Shown one piece after another: positions 26,714-35,708 of a DNA stretch of 64,000 nucleotides. Each line of letters opens with the position of its first letter. The first letter of the stretch is position 1. The DNA is from Streptomyces collinus Tu 365 (lineage in GTDB: Bacteria > Actinomycetota > Actinomycetes > Streptomycetales > Streptomycetaceae), in assembly GCF_000444875.1 (NCBI RefSeq), contig NC_021985.1, positions 3,977,535-4,041,534 of the forward strand. The letters are read 5' to 3'. A program made the translations under genes and the position numbers. The notes beneath the pieces are model-generated. The model was not told the origin of the DNA. It worked only from the letters and a program-made list of their open reading frames with translations, and did no database searches.

Positions 26714-27496
26714 CTACTGCACGTCGACGTAGTCGCCGGTGGCGCTCACGGAGGACGTCGTGGAGGTGCCCGCGAAGCTGTAGCGGTAGTAGCCGTCGGA
26801 GCCGGCCGTCACCGTGGTCTTCAGGGCGCCGGTGGAGGACGACGTGACGGTCTTCAGCGTCGTGTAGGTGGTGGTGCCCGCCTTGCGGAACTGGAGCTTG
26901 ACCGACTGGCCGCCGAAGCCGGCGTACTTTCCGGTCTCCCAGTTGGCCCGGGTCAGGGTGCCGGTGACGGTGAGGGTCCTGCCCTTCTTGACCGGCTCGG
27001 GGGCCGCGTCCGCGGTGAGCTTGGCGAGGCGGCGGACCGGGAGGGTGCCGAGGTCGTTCTGCCAGGTCGGCGCCTGGGTCTTCTTGTCGACGGCGAGCCC
27101 GCCCGTCTTCCAGGTGCCGGCGTCCGAGTTGTACAGCTCGGACGCGGGGAGGGTGATCGTCGCCGTGCAGTTCGCGGTGGTGGAGTTCACCGTGGTGCAG
27201 GTGCCCGGGTCGTCGCTGATGACCTGCGTGTCGGCGTCCTTCGCCGAGGTGCCGCGGTAGAGCACCGGGCCGGTGTCGACTCCTGCGAGGGAGACGGTGG
27301 AGGGGTGCGTCACGGTGTAGGTCGCCTTGACCTTGGCCGTGGTGGTCGCGCCGAGGGAGAGGGCCTTGCCGCCGTTCACCTTCATCGCGGAGAAGGTGAC
27401 GTTCGGTCCCGCGGTGGCCGCGTGCGCGGCCGGGACGGCGAGGGCGGACAGGGCGAGGGCGCCGGAGACGGCGGCCACGGTGGCACGTATGCGCAT
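26714..27496 (-). CDS. secreted Ig-like-fold protein (paralogue A)
   Basis: 260 residues. The signal peptide (ATVAAVSGALALSALAVPAAHA) is nearly identical to that of paralogue B. The mature protein is all-beta. Its last ~100 residues (EPVKKGRTLTVTGTLTRANW, QSVKLQFRKAGTTTYTTLK, GYYRYSFAGTSTT) form an Ig-like/carbohydrate-binding-type domain shared with the neighbour. Two cysteines (GTCTTV, ANCTAT) may pair. It is exported to the cell exterior; function unknown. A GGGGA ribosome-binding site precedes ATG 27496, and an ECF-like promoter lies 50-85 bases upstream. Confidence 0.85.
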   Translation of the reverse strand: MRIRATVAAVSGALALSALAVPAAHAATAGPNVTFSAMKVNGGKALSLGATTTAKVKATYTVTHPSTVSLAGVDTGPVLYRGTSAKDADTQVISDDPGTCTTVNSTTANCTATITLPASELYNSDAGTWKTGGLAVDKKTQAPTWQNDLGTLPVRRLAKLTADAAPEPVKKGRTLTVTGTLTRANWETGKYAGFGGQSVKLQFRKAGTTTYTTLKTVTSSSTGALKTTVTAGSDGYYRYSFAGTSTTSSVSATGDYVDVQ

Positions 27497-27545
27497 GTGC
27501 GGTTCCCCTGGAGGGCGAGATGATCAAGGAGTCGGTCGACTCACG

Positions 27546-27581
27546 TGATCAGATCCGCGAGACCTGGCTCCGGTTGTACGG
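27546..27581 (-). promoter_or_regulatory. ECF-like promoter of secreted paralogue A
   Basis: On the minus strand CCGTACAACC is followed after 17 bases by ATCTGATCA. The same two elements at the same spacing precede paralogue B. An AACC -35 is typical of ECF sigma factors; which one is unknown. Confidence 0.6.
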
Positions 27582-27648
27582 CGTGAGCCGTTCCCGGCCA
27601 TTCTTTGTCCGCCGATTGCCTGCTCGTGGCACAAGTGGGAGGAAACGT

Positions 27649-27685
27649 TCCGGCCCCGGAGGCGGCGTGCGCTTCCGGGGCCGGA
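27649..27685 (-). terminator. terminator after secreted paralogue B
   Basis: Twelve-base arms TCCGGCCCCGGA/TCCGGGGCCGGA around a 13-base loop, 28 bases past the stop. Confidence 0.75.
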
Positions 27686-27712
27686 CGGTACTGCTGTCTA
27701 CTTCGTGACCGC

Positions 27713-28573
27713 TTACTGCACGTCGACGAAGTCACCCGTGGCGTTGACCGCCGGGGTGGTCGAGGTGCCCGCGAAGGAGTAGCGGAAGTAGCCGTCTTCC
27801 TTGGCGGTGGTCGTCGTCTTCAGGTTGCCCGTGGAGTCCGACGTGATGGTCTTCAGCGTGGTGTAGGCGCTGGAGCCCTTCTTGCGGAACTGCAGCTTGA
27901 CCGACTGCTTGGTGTAGCCGTGGTACTTGTGGTCCTCCCAGTTGGCGCGGGAGAGCTGGCCCGTGACCGTGATGGTCTTGCCCTTCTTCACCGGCTCGGG
28001 CGAGGCGTTGACCGTGAGCTTGGAGTAGCGCTGGACCTGCGTGGTGCCGAGCCCGAGCGTCTCGGCGCTGGCGCCGGTGCTGTACTGGAGGGCCAGGGCA
28101 CCCGCCTTCCAGGTGCCGGCGTCCACGTTGAGCAGGTCGTTCTCGGCCGGGTAGACGTCGATGAGGCCCTTGCAGCTCGCGGTCGTCGCCGAGGTCGCGG
28201 TGCAGGCGGCCGGAGCCTGGCCGAGCAGCATGCCGCCCGTGGACTCCTTGTAGATGAACGGGCCGTTGTCGAAGTCGTCCGAGCCGAGGACGTAGCTGGA
28301 GTCGTAGGTCATCGTGTACGAGACCGAGGCGGTGACGTGGTTGGTCGTACCGACCTTGATCGCCGAGGCGATCTTGAGGTTAGAGAAGGTGACGCCCAGG
28401 TCCGCGGGCTCGGCGGCGGCCTTCAGGGCGCTCTTGCCGGCGGTGTGCGAGAGCACCTTCGCGGCGGCCGCCTTGTACGACGGCGCGGAGTCGGCCGCCT
28501 GCGCGGCCGGCACGACGAGGGCGGAGAGGGCCAGGGCGCCGGAGACGGCGGCCACGGTGGCACGAATGCGCAT
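27713..28573 (-). CDS. secreted Ig-like-fold protein (paralogue B)
   Basis: 286 residues, a tandem paralogue of the preceding gene. The signal peptide matches almost residue for residue. The C-terminal domain (EPVKKGKTITVTGQLSRANW, SVKLQFRKKGSSAYTTLK, GYFRYSFAGTSTT) is highly similar, whereas the N-terminal half has diverged and is ~25 residues longer. Two cysteines (AACTAT, ASCKGL) are kept. ATG 28573 has AGGGGA eight bases before it. Each gene has its own promoter and B has its own terminator, so the pair arose by duplication of a whole transcription unit. Confidence 0.88.
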   Translation of the reverse strand: MRIRATVAAVSGALALSALVVPAAQAADSAPSYKAAAAKVLSHTAGKSALKAAAEPADLGVTFSNLKIASAIKVGTTNHVTASVSYTMTYDSSYVLGSDDFDNGPFIYKESTGGMLLGQAPAACTATSATTASCKGLIDVYPAENDLLNVDAGTWKAGALALQYSTGASAETLGLGTTQVQRYSKLTVNASPEPVKKGKTITVTGQLSRANWEDHKYHGYTKQSVKLQFRKKGSSAYTTLKTITSDSTGNLKTTTTAKEDGYFRYSFAGTSTTPAVNATGDFVDVQ

Positions 28574-28669
28574 GCGTTCCCCTGTGTGAGGAGTGGGGCC
28601 GGCGGCCGCACCACGCGGGTGCGTCATCGTCGCCGGCCCCAACTGATCTTGGGAGCCTGCTGGCTCACA

Positions 28670-28705
28670 TGATCGGATGCGCGACCCCTGCGAAAGGTTG
28701 TACGG
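28670..28705 (-). promoter_or_regulatory. ECF-like promoter of secreted paralogue B
   Basis: CCGTACAACC, 17 bases, then ATCCGATCA on the minus strand, matching the element before paralogue A in sequence and spacing. Confidence 0.6.
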
Positions 28706-28756
28706 ATTTCGAAAATTGCACGATGAACCAGTGAAGTGGTGCGGTGAGGCGGTGCC

Positions 28757-31700
28757 TCAGTCGAACCACCGGTCGCGCGCCAGTTCCTCCGTGCGGGTCG
28801 GGTCCTCCAGGAGGGCCGCCACCTCGAAACGGCGGGGCCACTGGCCGGCCGCCCAGGCGAGGCCCGCGGCGACGCCCTCCAGGGTGGCCGCGTGCAGAAC
28901 GCCGTCGTCGGTGAGGCGCCAGTCGATCTCGACGCCGTCGACGACCAGTTCCTCGTGCTCGACGTAGGTGGCGGGGGTGCGCGGGCCGAGCAGCACCCGC
29001 ACCGGGTCCGGTACGTCGTGCTCGGCGCCCTCGGAGTGGATCTCACCGGTGACCGACTCGCTCAGCCGCCGCACCTGGAACAGCTCGGCCAGCTCGGCGG
29101 CGCGGGCCGGGCGGACCGGGAGCAGCGGGACGCCGGCGGTGAAGGGGAGCAGGTCCGGGGAGTCGACGACCACCGCGTCGGCCGCGTCCACGACCCGTAC
29201 CTGCCCGTCGACCACGGCCCGCAGCTCGTCGGGCAGGGTCACCTGGTCCGGGTCCAGCTCCGCCAACGCGCCGTACAGCCCGTGCAGTTGGGCCGGGCCG
29301 ACCCTGCGCTCGGGATCGGCGAGGCGGTCCAGCAGTTCGGCCGCGCCACCGGGCTCGTCGAGCAGCGCGGACACCGAGGTCCGCACGCCGAGCGCGCGCA
29401 GCACCTGCTCGTCGTCGAAGCCGGTGGCGTCGGCCTCGTCGTACAGGCCGCGCAGCAGCGGGTCGCCGCCCGCCGCGAGCAGCCCGGCGGGCCGGCGCCC
29501 GGCGAGGACCGGGTGCCCGCGCAGCCACCAGGCGGTGTACGGGCGGACGACCTCGTGGGTGCCGTCGGGCAGCAGGACGCGCACCGGCTGGGTGAGCGCG
29601 TCCCGCAGCGGCGGCCGGGCGAGCAGCGCGAGCGCCTCGGGCCAGTGGTCGTCGTCCACCAGGTCGAGGTCGCGCACGGCGACCAGTTCGGTGGCGACCG
29701 GCGGTACGGGGGTGTCCGGGAAGCGGTCGAGGATGTCCTCGCACCAGACGTCGACGGCGTCGAGCAGACCCGCGTCGTCAGGCTCGGCGAAGTCGCCCTC
29801 CCGGGGCTCCAGTTCGTCCGGGTCGAGGACGACGTCCGTGGCGCGGACGAGCGCGAAGTCCGCGAGCACGCCGCAGGCGGTCAGCGGCTGTTCGCCCCAC
29901 CGGTCGGCCAGTTCGGCGTCCACGGCGGCCAGTTCGCCGGCGCGCAGCACCCGCGCGAAGGCACTGCCGGGCAGCACCAGCTCACCCGCCGGGGCGAGTT
30001 CGCCGTCCTCGTCGGGCAGCGCGAGGGCGCCGAGCCACGGCTCGTCACCGGGCTCCAGGGCCGCGTCGCGCACCAACGCCAACACGGTGTCGGCCAGTTC
30101 CTCCGCGTCGAGGGCGTCCTCCTCCCACAGCGCGCCACCCTCGTCGTCCAGCGACGCCGCCACGGCGGCCCGCACCTGCGGGGTGGTCAGCACCGCGCGC
30201 GGGGTCGCGGGCAGCGCGCCCAGCTTCTCCAGCAGCGGGTGCGCCGCGTCCTCGTGGGCGACCTTCAGCCCGAGCCGGCCGAGCACGTCGGGGTCGATCC
30301 GGGCGCCGTCCGCGGTGGGCAGCAGGATCTGCCGGGGTCCGACGGCCGTGCGTCCCGCCCCGGTGCCGAACTCCTCGGCGGCGGTGCCGGCCAGCGGCAC
30401 GGGCAGTCCGGAGAGCCGGTCCGGGTCGATCCCGGCGAGGCTGTCGTACAGCCGCCACCACCAGCCGGGGGCCTTCTCGAGACCGGCCAGCCGGTCGACG
30501 GCGTCGGCGAGCGGGAGCCGGGCGACGCCGAGCACGCGCAGTTCCGCGCGCCGTTCGAGACCGGCGGGCAGCAGGGTGGGCAGCACCTCCGCGAGCACCC
30601 GTACGGTGTCCGCGCCCGCGCCCTCCACGACCTCGGCGTCCCGCGGGCGCAGCGCCTCGGGGAGGTCCTCGTCGTGCTCGTCGCCCTCGGCCTCGACCGC
30701 CGGCGGCAGGAAGGCGGTGCGCGGCAGCCGCTCCAGGATCGCCTGCCGCAGCGCGCCGTCCAGCTCGCCCTGGCCCAGCGGGCCGGGTACGAGGTCGATC
30801 GTTCCCTCGGTCACCGGACGCCAGGCGGCCAGCAGCTCGGCGTAGGCGTCCGCCGCCCGCTGCACCAGGAAGTCGGTGAGCGGGCCGGGGGCGGCGTGCC
30901 GGCGGGTGGTGTCCAGCGGGAACGACGCGATGAGCAGCGCGGGGACGCCGAGGGGCTCGTCGCTGGGGGTGGGGGCGTGCACGACGGGTGTGGTGCGCGG
31001 GCGGGCCGGGCGGCCGTCGGCGTCGGCGGGGACGGCCCAGGTCACCGACCAGTGCGGGCGCAGGCGTTCCTCCACCGGCCGGTCGGCGAGCAGGTCGGGG
31101 GTGAGCGGGCCGTGCGCGGCGGCGGTGCGCCAGCGGGTGGTGCCGTCGCGGGAGTCCTCCACGACGGTGACGGCGTCCTCGGTGCGGCGGCGCAGGGTGC
31201 GCGGGGCCTCGTCGTTGACTTCGACGACGACCTCGTCGAGCCCGGGCAGGGCGAGCAGCAGGGCGTCGTCGACGGCGTCGAGGAGGCGTTCGGCGAGGTC
31301 GGTGGCGGCGGCGTCGCGCAGCGGCAGGATGACGGCGGTGTCGTACGGCTCCGGGGCGGAGCCCTCGGCGGCGAACGGCAGCCGCAGCAGCGGGACATGG
31401 CCGTCGCGGCGCCGGATCTCGTCCCCGAGGCCGGGGCTGTGCCGGGCGGTGTCGGCGGCCAGGGCGCGGGCCTCGGCGAGGGACCAGCGGACCCCGCCGT
31501 GGCGGCCGATGATCGCGGGCTCGTCGGTGACGGAGAGGACGGCGGCGAAGCCGACGCCGAACCGGCCGACGGCGCCGTGGGTGTCCTGGGCGTCGCGCTT
31601 GGCGGAGGCGCGCAGGGTGGACAGGGACTCGACGCCGGTCGCGTCCAGGGGGGCGCCGGTGTTCGCGGCGACCAGGACGCCGTCGCGGAGGGTGAGCCGC

Positions 31701-31924
31701 AGCCGGCCGGGGGCGCCCGCGCGGGCGGCGGCGTCCGCGGCGTTCTGCGCCAGCTCGACCACGAGGCGGTCGCGGTAGCCGCCGAGGACCAGGTCCTCCT
31801 CGGCGTTGGCGTCCTCGCGGAACCGGGCGGGGCTGGTCGCCCAGGCGTCGAGGACCCCGCGGCGCAGGCGGGCGGTGCCGAAGGGGTCGGCGCCCTCGGC
31901 CGCGGGCCGCACGTACTTGCTCAC
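28757..31924 (-). CDS. Hsp90/sacsin-type N-terminal ATPase-domain protein
   Basis: 1055 residues. The N-terminal ~200 residues have a GHKL ATPase fold like Hsp90 and sacsin: LVVELAQNAADAAARAG supplies the Mg-binding Asn, GAVGRFGVGFAAVLSVTD the glycine box. The rest is a long, acidic, Leu-rich body of unknown fold. The role is unproven; a chaperone or large conformational ATPase is inferred. GTG 31924 was chosen since GAGGAG lies seven bases upstream; GTG 31930 would sit too close to it. The frame stays open for more than 100 residues upstream, but that sequence is low-complexity and no start signal is seen there. Confidence 0.82.
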   Translation of the reverse strand: MSKYVRPAAEGADPFGTARLRRGVLDAWATSPARFREDANAEEDLVLGGYRDRLVVELAQNAADAAARAGAPGRLRLTLRDGVLVAANTGAPLDATGVESLSTLRASAKRDAQDTHGAVGRFGVGFAAVLSVTDEPAIIGRHGGVRWSLAEARALAADTARHSPGLGDEIRRRDGHVPLLRLPFAAEGSAPEPYDTAVILPLRDAAATDLAERLLDAVDDALLLALPGLDEVVVEVNDEAPRTLRRRTEDAVTVVEDSRDGTTRWRTAAAHGPLTPDLLADRPVEERLRPHWSVTWAVPADADGRPARPRTTPVVHAPTPSDEPLGVPALLIASFPLDTTRRHAAPGPLTDFLVQRAADAYAELLAAWRPVTEGTIDLVPGPLGQGELDGALRQAILERLPRTAFLPPAVEAEGDEHDEDLPEALRPRDAEVVEGAGADTVRVLAEVLPTLLPAGLERRAELRVLGVARLPLADAVDRLAGLEKAPGWWWRLYDSLAGIDPDRLSGLPVPLAGTAAEEFGTGAGRTAVGPRQILLPTADGARIDPDVLGRLGLKVAHEDAAHPLLEKLGALPATPRAVLTTPQVRAAVAASLDDEGGALWEEDALDAEELADTVLALVRDAALEPGDEPWLGALALPDEDGELAPAGELVLPGSAFARVLRAGELAAVDAELADRWGEQPLTACGVLADFALVRATDVVLDPDELEPREGDFAEPDDAGLLDAVDVWCEDILDRFPDTPVPPVATELVAVRDLDLVDDDHWPEALALLARPPLRDALTQPVRVLLPDGTHEVVRPYTAWWLRGHPVLAGRRPAGLLAAGGDPLLRGLYDEADATGFDDEQVLRALGVRTSVSALLDEPGGAAELLDRLADPERRVGPAQLHGLYGALAELDPDQVTLPDELRAVVDGQVRVVDAADAVVVDSPDLLPFTAGVPLLPVRPARAAELAELFQVRRLSESVTGEIHSEGAEHDVPDPVRVLLGPRTPATYVEHEELVVDGVEIDWRLTDDGVLHAATLEGVAAGLAWAAGQWPRRFEVAALLEDPTRTEELARDRWFD

Positions 31925-32464
31925 GTTCACTCTCCTCGTCGACGTGAGGACGAAGGTACAGCGAGTGCGGCGGGGAGACCGAAGGGCGAGGTCAGGCGGG
32001 GTGTGGGGCGGGGGTGGTCCGGCGGGGCCGGGGAGTGACGGTCCTGCGGAACCGGGCGGGGTCACGGGGCGGCGGGGCCGGGCGGGGTCGGGCGGCCGAC
32101 CCGTACGCCCCTCGGCCGGTCCGGCGTGGCCGAGCGGACTCGCCGGGTGCCCGTGGTCCCCAGTCGGCCAGGTGCTCCCGGCCGGACCCCCGGGGGCGGC
32201 CGACCCGCCCGGTCGGCCCGCTTCGTCCAGCCGCTCCGGCGTGGCCGACCCGTCCGGCGGAGCCGCCCCGCAGGGGCAGCCGACTCGCGTGGCCCGACGG
32301 TCCAGCCACCCGCGGAGGGCAGCCGACCCGCCCGGGCCAGCCGACGCGCGGTGGGCCACCGCCCCGTACGGTCCAGCCGGCCTCCGGCCCGCAGCCGCTC
32401 CGGAGGCGGACAGCCGCCCCGCAGGGGAAGGCCACCCCGGACCCGGCCGGCCGGCCGGCGGAGC
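31925..32464. other. 540-base GC-rich degenerate-repeat region without a gene
   Basis: It lies between the Hsp90-like gene and the end of the DUF3027 gene. Several frames are open on both strands only because stop codons are rare in such DNA; their translations are Pro/Arg/Gly-rich. Short motifs recur imperfectly: GTGGCCGA with GCCGACCCG, and AGCCGCCCCGCAGGGG twice (around 32264 and 32414). I see no RNA gene. Confidence 0.6.
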
Positions 32465-33391
32465 CTACGAGTGGCCGAGTTCCGCCGTCTCGTCGTCTCC
32501 CGTCGCCGGGACCGAGCCCGAGTCGCGGGACGGGCGGAGCGGGAAGGGGTCCACCCGGGTCTCGTCGATCACCGGCGCCGGCGGCTGGGGCGGCTTGGGC
32601 ATGACCGCCGCCTCCGAGTGGGCGCCGCAGCCGTAGCCGAGGGAGACCACGTGGCCGTCGGCCGGGGAGAACTCGTTGGCGCAGACGCCGAAGGCCTGGC
32701 CGAGGGAGCCGCCGATGGGAGTGAGGAAGCCGCAGGTCACGCAGGTGGCCGGGGCCGCCTGGGCCATCGGGGTCTTGGGACCGAACGCCTCCTCCCAGCG
32801 GTCGGCGGCGACGTGCAGGCCGTAGCGGGACAGCACACGGGCGCGGCGCAGGCCGAGTTCCTCGGCGAGCGCGGCGATCGTGCCGCGGGCCGGCGCGGTC
32901 TGCTGGACCGCCGGGGTGCCGGGGGTGACCTCGGCGTCCTCGGCCTCCGCGAGTTCCGCGATCTCCTCGGACAGGATCGAGTTCGGCGGCGGCTCCTCCT
33001 CGCCCGTGTAACCGGGCTCCAGGCGCAGGTCCTCCTGGTCGGTCGGGAGCAGGTCGCCGGGGCCGAGGTCACCGGGGCGCAGACGCTCGCTCCACGGGAC
33101 CCATTCGGGGGCGAGGAGGGCGTCGGGGCCGGGGAGCAGGACGACCTCGTCCAGCGTCACGATCTTCGCGCGGGAGGCGCGGGCCACCGTCGCCGCCCAG
33201 CGCCAGCCGCGGTAGCCGGGCTCCTTGCACTCGAAGAAGTGCGTGACAACACGGTCGCCCTCCGACACCAGGCCGGCGTGCTCGCCGACCACTCCGGGTG
33301 CGGCGGCCTCCTCGGCGGCGGCCCGCGCGAGGTCGACGGCCTCGGCGCACAGGCGGTCGGGGGTGCGGCTTCGCGTTGTCGCTGCGCTCAC
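32465..33391 (-). CDS. DUF3027 family protein
   Basis: 308 residues from GTG 33391. The DUF3027 core includes THFFECKEPGYRGWRWAATVARAS near residue 55 and WVPWSERLRPGDLGPGD near 110. The C-terminal third carries a CxxC...C-type stretch (ATCVTCGFLTPIGG, FGVCANEFSP, YGCGAHSEA) that may bind zinc. The family is widespread in actinobacteria with unknown function. A GGAGAG ribosome-binding site lies about 12 bases upstream. It is divergent from the MFS gene, with 380 bases between them. Confidence 0.85.
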   Translation of the reverse strand: MSAATTRSRTPDRLCAEAVDLARAAAEEAAAPGVVGEHAGLVSEGDRVVTHFFECKEPGYRGWRWAATVARASRAKIVTLDEVVLLPGPDALLAPEWVPWSERLRPGDLGPGDLLPTDQEDLRLEPGYTGEEEPPPNSILSEEIAELAEAEDAEVTPGTPAVQQTAPARGTIAALAEELGLRRARVLSRYGLHVAADRWEEAFGPKTPMAQAAPATCVTCGFLTPIGGSLGQAFGVCANEFSPADGHVVSLGYGCGAHSEAAVMPKPPQPPAPVIDETRVDPFPLRPSRDSGSVPATGDDETAELGHS

Positions 33392-33771
33392 AGGTATCGC
33401 TTCTCTCCTACGCCGTCTACACGAGTGCTGCTGCCTCCGGCGGTGAAGCGGACGGAGCGGACCTGTGGGCCGCATCGACGTCCGCGTCCGATCGCGCTCG
33501 GGCGCACCTCTGCCATCCATTCTGCGTTATGGCTGAGATACGCACGCTACCCCGTCGCCGGTGGTCGGGGACAGTCCGCCGCCGCGCGGCGATGTCCCGG
33601 GCCCGTCCACCGGTCGCGGACGGCCCGCCGACCCACCCGGATTCCGGCCCCCTCGGCCGGTACACGACGGTCCCCCGGACACCCGGCCGGGCGCGGGAGG
33701 GGCGGGGGACGAGCCGGGCGTTCGACTCGCTTGAATTCAAACCGCACTATCGGGCGGTGTCTCGGGGCACT
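33392..33771. other. intergenic region between DUF3027 and MFS genes
   Basis: 380 bases containing divergent promoter space. Notable pieces are an inverted TGCGT/ACGCA pair (33523-33544) in an A/T-richer patch and a perfect ten-base palindrome TTGAATTCAA (33731-33740). No coding sequence or RNA gene is supported. Confidence 0.5.
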
Positions 33772-35172
33772 ATGAACGACGTGGCAGCCGCGGACAGGGG
33801 AGGCGTTCGGGGTGGCGGTTCGGGCCGGGTCGGCGGTGCCGTCCGCTCGGTCGGCCGTGCCCTGCACTTCCCGGTGACCGGCACCGCGCGCGGGATCCGC
33901 AGGGCCACGCACGCCCACGGGGCGGGTGAGTCCGGTCTGGGCAAGCTGATCGAGCTGCACGCGGTGAACGGCGCCGGGGACGTCATGATCACCGTGGCCC
34001 TGGCGTCCACGGTGTTCTTCTCCGTGCCCACCGACGAGGCCCGCGGGCGCGTCGCGCTCTACCTGGCCATCACCATGGCCCCGTTCACCGTCCTCGCCCC
34101 CGTCATCGGTCCGCTGCTCGACCGGCTGCCGCACGGCCGCCGCGCGGCGATGGCCGGGGCGATGCTGGCGCGTGCGCTGCTCGCGCTGATCATCTCGGGG
34201 GCGGTGGCGAGCGGGAGCCTGGAGCTGTATCCGGCCGCGCTCGGGGTGCTGGTGGCCTCCAAGGCGTACGGGGTGGTGCGCAGCGCGGTCGTGCCGCGGC
34301 TGCTGCCGCCGGGGTTCTCGCTGGTCAAGGCCAACTCGCGGGTGACGCTCGCCGGGCTGCTGGCCACCGGCGTGGCCGCGCCGATCGGGGCGGGGCTGCA
34401 CGCCGTCGGGGACCCGTGGCCGCTGTACGGCGCCTTCGTGATCTTCGTGGCGGGAACGTTCCTGTCGTTCTCCCTGCCGCGCAAGGTGGACTCGGCCAAG
34501 GGTGAGGACTTCGCGCTGCTCGCCGCCGACGAGGAACACCTGCACGGCCCACGACAGAAACAGGCCAAACGCCCCGGTCTGCGGACGGTCGGGCCGGCCG
34601 TCACGCACGCCCTGGGCGCCAACGCCGCCCTGCGCTGCCTGTCCGGCTTCCTGATCTTCTTCCTCGCCTTCCTGCTGCGCGAGCACCCGCTGGCCGGCGA
34701 GAGCGCGGCGGTCTCGCTCGGGATCGTCGGGGTCGCGGCGGGCACGGGCAACGCGCTCGGCACGGCCGTCGGCGCCTGGCTGAAGTCGAAGGCACCCGAG
34801 GTCATCATCGTGACCGTCGTCGCCGTGGCGCTCGGCACCGCGGTCGTGGCCGCCCTGTTCTTCGGGCCCTTCCTGGTGGCCGCTCTGGCCGCGGTCGCCG
34901 GGTTCGCGCAGGCGCTGGCCAAGCTGTCCCTGGACGCGCTGATCCAGCGGGACGTGCCGGAACTGGTGCGGACCTCGGCGTTCGCCCGGTCGGAGACACT
35001 GCTCCAGATGGCCTGGGTGTTCGGCGGCGCGATCGGCATCGTGATGCCGCTCAACGGCACGCTCGGCCTGGTCGTCGCCGCCGCGATCGTGGCCGTCGGC
35101 TGGCTGACCACGCTGCGCGGCCTGCTCGCCTCGGCCCGGCACGGCGGCCGGACACGGGCGCGAGTGGCGTAA
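33772..35172 (+). CDS. MFS transporter
   Basis: 466 residues, twelve membrane segments. An ~55-residue cytoplasmic lead (Gly/Arg-rich, then HFPVTGTARGIRRATHAHG) precedes the first helix at VNGAGDVMITVALASTVFF. Loop 2-3 has the MFS motif PLLDRLPHGRR. The C-terminal half carries TVVAVALGTAVVAALFFG and the final VMPLNGTLGLVVAAAIVAV. The substrate is unknown. ATG 33772 was chosen; GTG 33781 would shorten it by three residues. It precedes the DUF2771 lipoprotein gene and the menaquinone genes on the same strand. Confidence 0.88.
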   Translation: MNDVAAADRGGVRGGGSGRVGGAVRSVGRALHFPVTGTARGIRRATHAHGAGESGLGKLIELHAVNGAGDVMITVALASTVFFSVPTDEARGRVALYLAITMAPFTVLAPVIGPLLDRLPHGRRAAMAGAMLARALLALIISGAVASGSLELYPAALGVLVASKAYGVVRSAVVPRLLPPGFSLVKANSRVTLAGLLATGVAAPIGAGLHAVGDPWPLYGAFVIFVAGTFLSFSLPRKVDSAKGEDFALLAADEEHLHGPRQKQAKRPGLRTVGPAVTHALGANAALRCLSGFLIFFLAFLLREHPLAGESAAVSLGIVGVAAGTGNALGTAVGAWLKSKAPEVIIVTVVAVALGTAVVAALFFGPFLVAALAAVAGFAQALAKLSLDALIQRDVPELVRTSAFARSETLLQMAWVFGGAIGIVMPLNGTLGLVVAAAIVAVGWLTTLRGLLASARHGGRTRARVA

Positions 35173-35222
35173 CGAACCGGGCACGCCGTACCCCACATGG
35201 GCAGACGGCTGCGGGGGCCCGA

Positions 35223-35228
35223 TAGCCT
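35223..35228 (+). promoter_or_regulatory. -10 hexamer of a leaderless DUF2771 promoter
   Basis: TAGCCT ends six bases before ATG 35235; no Shine-Dalgarno is present. Confidence 0.5.
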
Positions 35229-35234
35229 TCGGCC

Positions 35235-35708
35235 ATGACCACGCTGCAATCCGTTGTGCGACGCCGCCGCGCCGTCGCCGCCGCCGGCGCCGTTTCCGCC
35301 GGACTGCTAGTCCTGTCGGGCTGCGAGAAGCCGACGCCCGTCGCGACCGTCACCGTGGGCCGAAGCTCGGTCAGCTCCGAGGCGGTCTGCTACAACGACG
35401 GCAAGGCGCTGGACGCCGCGTCGCTCACGAAGTGCGCCAAGAACGCCGGCGACATCGAGTCCATCAAGGTGGACCAGGACGAGACCGTGCGCTTCGGGGT
35501 CGACCCGAAGATCGCGGACAGCGGCTGGACGATCCTGGTGAACGGCCGCCAGTTCACCGAGGCCAGCAAGAAGACGTACCGCACCATCCCGGGCAGCGCG
35601 TTCTTCAACTCCCAGTACGGCACCCAGGGCGACACCAACACCGTCTCGATCCAGATGGGCACCAACCCGGCCAAGGGTCTGTGGTCCTTCAAGCTGAAGA
35701 AGGCCTGA
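35235..35708 (+). CDS. DUF2771 lipoprotein
   Basis: 157 residues. The N-terminal signal ends in the lipobox VLSGCEK (Cys 30), so the protein is lipid-anchored outside the membrane. The mature part has one likely disulfide (SEAVCYND, LTKCAKN) and a beta-rich close (SIQMGTNPAKGLWSFKLKK). DUF2771 is actinobacterial and uncharacterised. The gene overlaps the next by four bases (CTGA), so mqnB translation is probably coupled to it. Confidence 0.88.
   Translation: MTTLQSVVRRRRAVAAAGAVSAGLLVLSGCEKPTPVATVTVGRSSVSSEAVCYNDGKALDAASLTKCAKNAGDIESIKVDQDETVRFGVDPKIADSGWTILVNGRQFTEASKKTYRTIPGSAFFNSQYGTQGDTNTVSIQMGTNPAKGLWSFKLKKA

Noticed and set aside
31992..32435. Long open frames on both strands in the repeat-rich gap
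   Set aside because: The translations are Pro/Arg/Gly low-complexity in every frame, which is expected from GC-rich DNA with few stop codons.
35173..35234. Possible operon link of the MFS gene to DUF2771
   Set aside because: The 62-base gap holds a separate -10 signal for the DUF2771 gene, so a joint operon is uncertain.
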